Made by a program: the position numbers and the translations under genes
Notes under the pieces: generated by a model
Seen by the model: the letters and a program-made list of their open reading frames with translations, nothing else
Database searches by the model: none
What the model was told of the DNA's origin: nothing
Assembly: GCA_010092805.1 (NCBI GenBank)
Contig: JAADYY010000664.1
Coordinates: forward strand, 1-6,858
DNA from: Chloroflexota bacterium
GTDB lineage: Bacteria > Chloroflexota > Anaerolineae > Aggregatilineales > Phototrophicaceae
DNA length: 6,858 nucleotides
Direction of reading: 5' to 3'
Shown here: positions 5,835 through 6,858 of the stretch, in pieces
Position numbering within the stretch: the stretch's first letter is position 1
Layout: each line of letters begins with the position of its first letter

Positions 5835-6858
5835 ATGACTCCCAATCACGCACAACCCATTCGTGTACTGCACTGCCCCACCGATGTCGGCGGCAACCCA
5901 CAACAGTTGGCACAAGCGGAGCGTGAACTCGGTCTCGCAAGCTGGAGCATTGTCTTTCAGCAGAGTTATGTGCGCTACGCCGCTGACGAAGTCCTATCAC
6001 AGCCAGATGACTCACGCTGGCACATGGAGATCAAGCGCTGGGGTGTGCTGTGGCGCGCAATCCGCGACTACGACATCATTCATTTCAATGCCGGTGCCAC
6101 CATCGCGCCGACCTATAGCGCTGGTGTCCAGGCGAAATTAGCGCAGGCTTCACCAATGGTGCGGTTGTTATACGCGAATTATGCGCGGCTATTCTATTTG
6201 CGCGATGTGCCCCTGCTCAAACGGCTCGGTAAAGGCATCGTGGTCACCTACCAGGGCGACGATGCCCGTCAGGGGGATTATTCTCGCAAACACTTCGCTA
6301 TCACACATGCCAACGAAGTGGCCCCAGGCCACTACACTGATGAAGATGATGAGCGCCGCCGCCGCGCTATCCGCCTGATGGCCCGGCACGCCGATGCGAT
6401 CTTCGCGCTCAACCCCGATCTTTTGCATGTACTGCCAGAACAAGCGCAGTTCATGCCCTACGCCTCAGTGGATGTCCGCCAATGGACACCTGTTCCGTTT
6501 AACAGCGACACAAATCGTCCACTGGTCATCGTCCACGCGCCCACACAGCGCGCGGTCAAAGGCACACAATACGTCATCGAAGCGGTCGAGCGTCTCCAAG
6601 CAGAAGGCCAGCCGATAGAGTTTGTGCTAGTCGAAAAAATGTCACGCGAAGAAGCGCGGCGGCATTACGAACGGGCTGATCTGCTCATTGATCAACTGCT
6701 GGCAGGCTGGTATGGTGGTTTAGCCGTCGAACTGATGGCACTGGGCAAACCGGTGATCTGTTATATCCGCGAGGAAGATTTGCGGTTCATCCCGGCGGAA
6801 ATGCGCGCCGAAATGCCCATCATCAACGCCACCCCCGCCACACTTTATGAAGTCCTTC
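5835..6858 (+). CDS. GT-B fold glycosyltransferase, GT4-like (3' end missing)
   Basis: The frame is open for 341 codons from the ATG at 5835 to the window edge. The enzyme is predicted to transfer a sugar from a nucleotide-sugar donor to a glycan or lipid-linked acceptor, at or near the cytoplasmic membrane. The N-terminal Rossmann half starts VLHCPTDVGGNPQQLAQAE (11-29), with the glycine-rich loop of GT-B enzymes, then IIHFNAG (81-87) and VVTYQGDDAR (136-145). The C-terminal half begins PLVIVHAPTQRAVKGTQYVIEAVERL (229-254, cited in part), with the lysine K242 usual for phosphate contact. It continues to ADLLIDQLLAGWYGG (281-295) and AVELMALGKPVICY (297-310). The first glutamate of the canonical EX7E motif is replaced by G291; only E299 is present. 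Perhaps 40-80 residues are missing. The gene is divergent from the GNAT-LuxR operon and probably begins an extracellular polysaccharide or glycolipid locus. Confidence 0.85.
   Translation, partial: MTPNHAQPIRVLHCPTDVGGNPQQLAQAERELGLASWSIVFQQSYVRYAADEVLSQPDDSRWHMEIKRWGVLWRAIRDYDIIHFNAGATIAPTYSAGVQAKLAQASPMVRLLYANYARLFYLRDVPLLKRLGKGIVVTYQGDDARQGDYSRKHFAITHANEVAPGHYTDEDDERRRRAIRLMARHADAIFALNPDLLHVLPEQAQFMPYASVDVRQWTPVPFNSDTNRPLVIVHAPTQRAVKGTQYVIEAVERLQAEGQPIEFVLVEKMSREEARRHYERADLLIDQLLAGWYGGLAVELMALGKPVICYIREEDLRFIPAEMRAEMPIINATPATLYEVL

Noticed and set aside
5572..5838. Short plus-strand frames in the divergent intergenic region (5510-5701, 5572-5838)
   Set aside because: They cross the tandem repeat and run into the glycosyltransferase start, have no ribosome site, and encode cysteine- and arginine-rich peptides without gene-like features.

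Overview
The window looks like GC-rich bacterial chromosome. The style suggests Chloroflexota (Anaerolineae-like): a roughly 900-residue MalT-type LuxR regulator, a recombinase with a basic tail beside a tRNA, and a GT4-type glycosyltransferase. This assignment is an inference from gene content and base composition only; no marker gene in the window settles it.

Left end (1-450): the 3' end of a rightward gene, most like the tail of a large serine recombinase, runs without a stop into a complete tRNA-Lys(UUU) unit on the minus strand. That unit has its own promoter, a 72-nt tRNA body and an intrinsic terminator. A recombinase tail facing the 3' end of a tRNA is the usual picture at the edge of an integrated element, so the left boundary may be one. 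A long GC-rich hairpin then separates this region from the next gene.

Middle (450-5568): four genes all point left. In transcription order they are a GNAT acetyltransferase, a MalT-like LuxR regulator that overlaps it by 4 bases, and after a 121-bp gap two tandem paralogous six-helix membrane proteins 34 bp apart. The layout suggests a regulator co-expressed with an acetyltransferase and acting on the neighbouring membrane pair. The effector and the job of the membrane proteins cannot be read from sequence.

Right end (5569-6858): a 266-bp divergent intergenic region carries a perfect tandem 13-bp repeat. It is followed by a rightward GT-B (GT4-like) glycosyltransferase that runs off the window after 341 codons. 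It is probably the start of a separate cell-surface polysaccharide locus.

I found no CRISPR array, rRNA, insertion sequence with visible ends, or obvious defence system. The parts most worth a second look are the recombinase/tRNA overlap, the duplicated membrane protein with two conserved outward-facing loops next to a MalT-like regulator, and the tandem repeat in the divergent promoter region.
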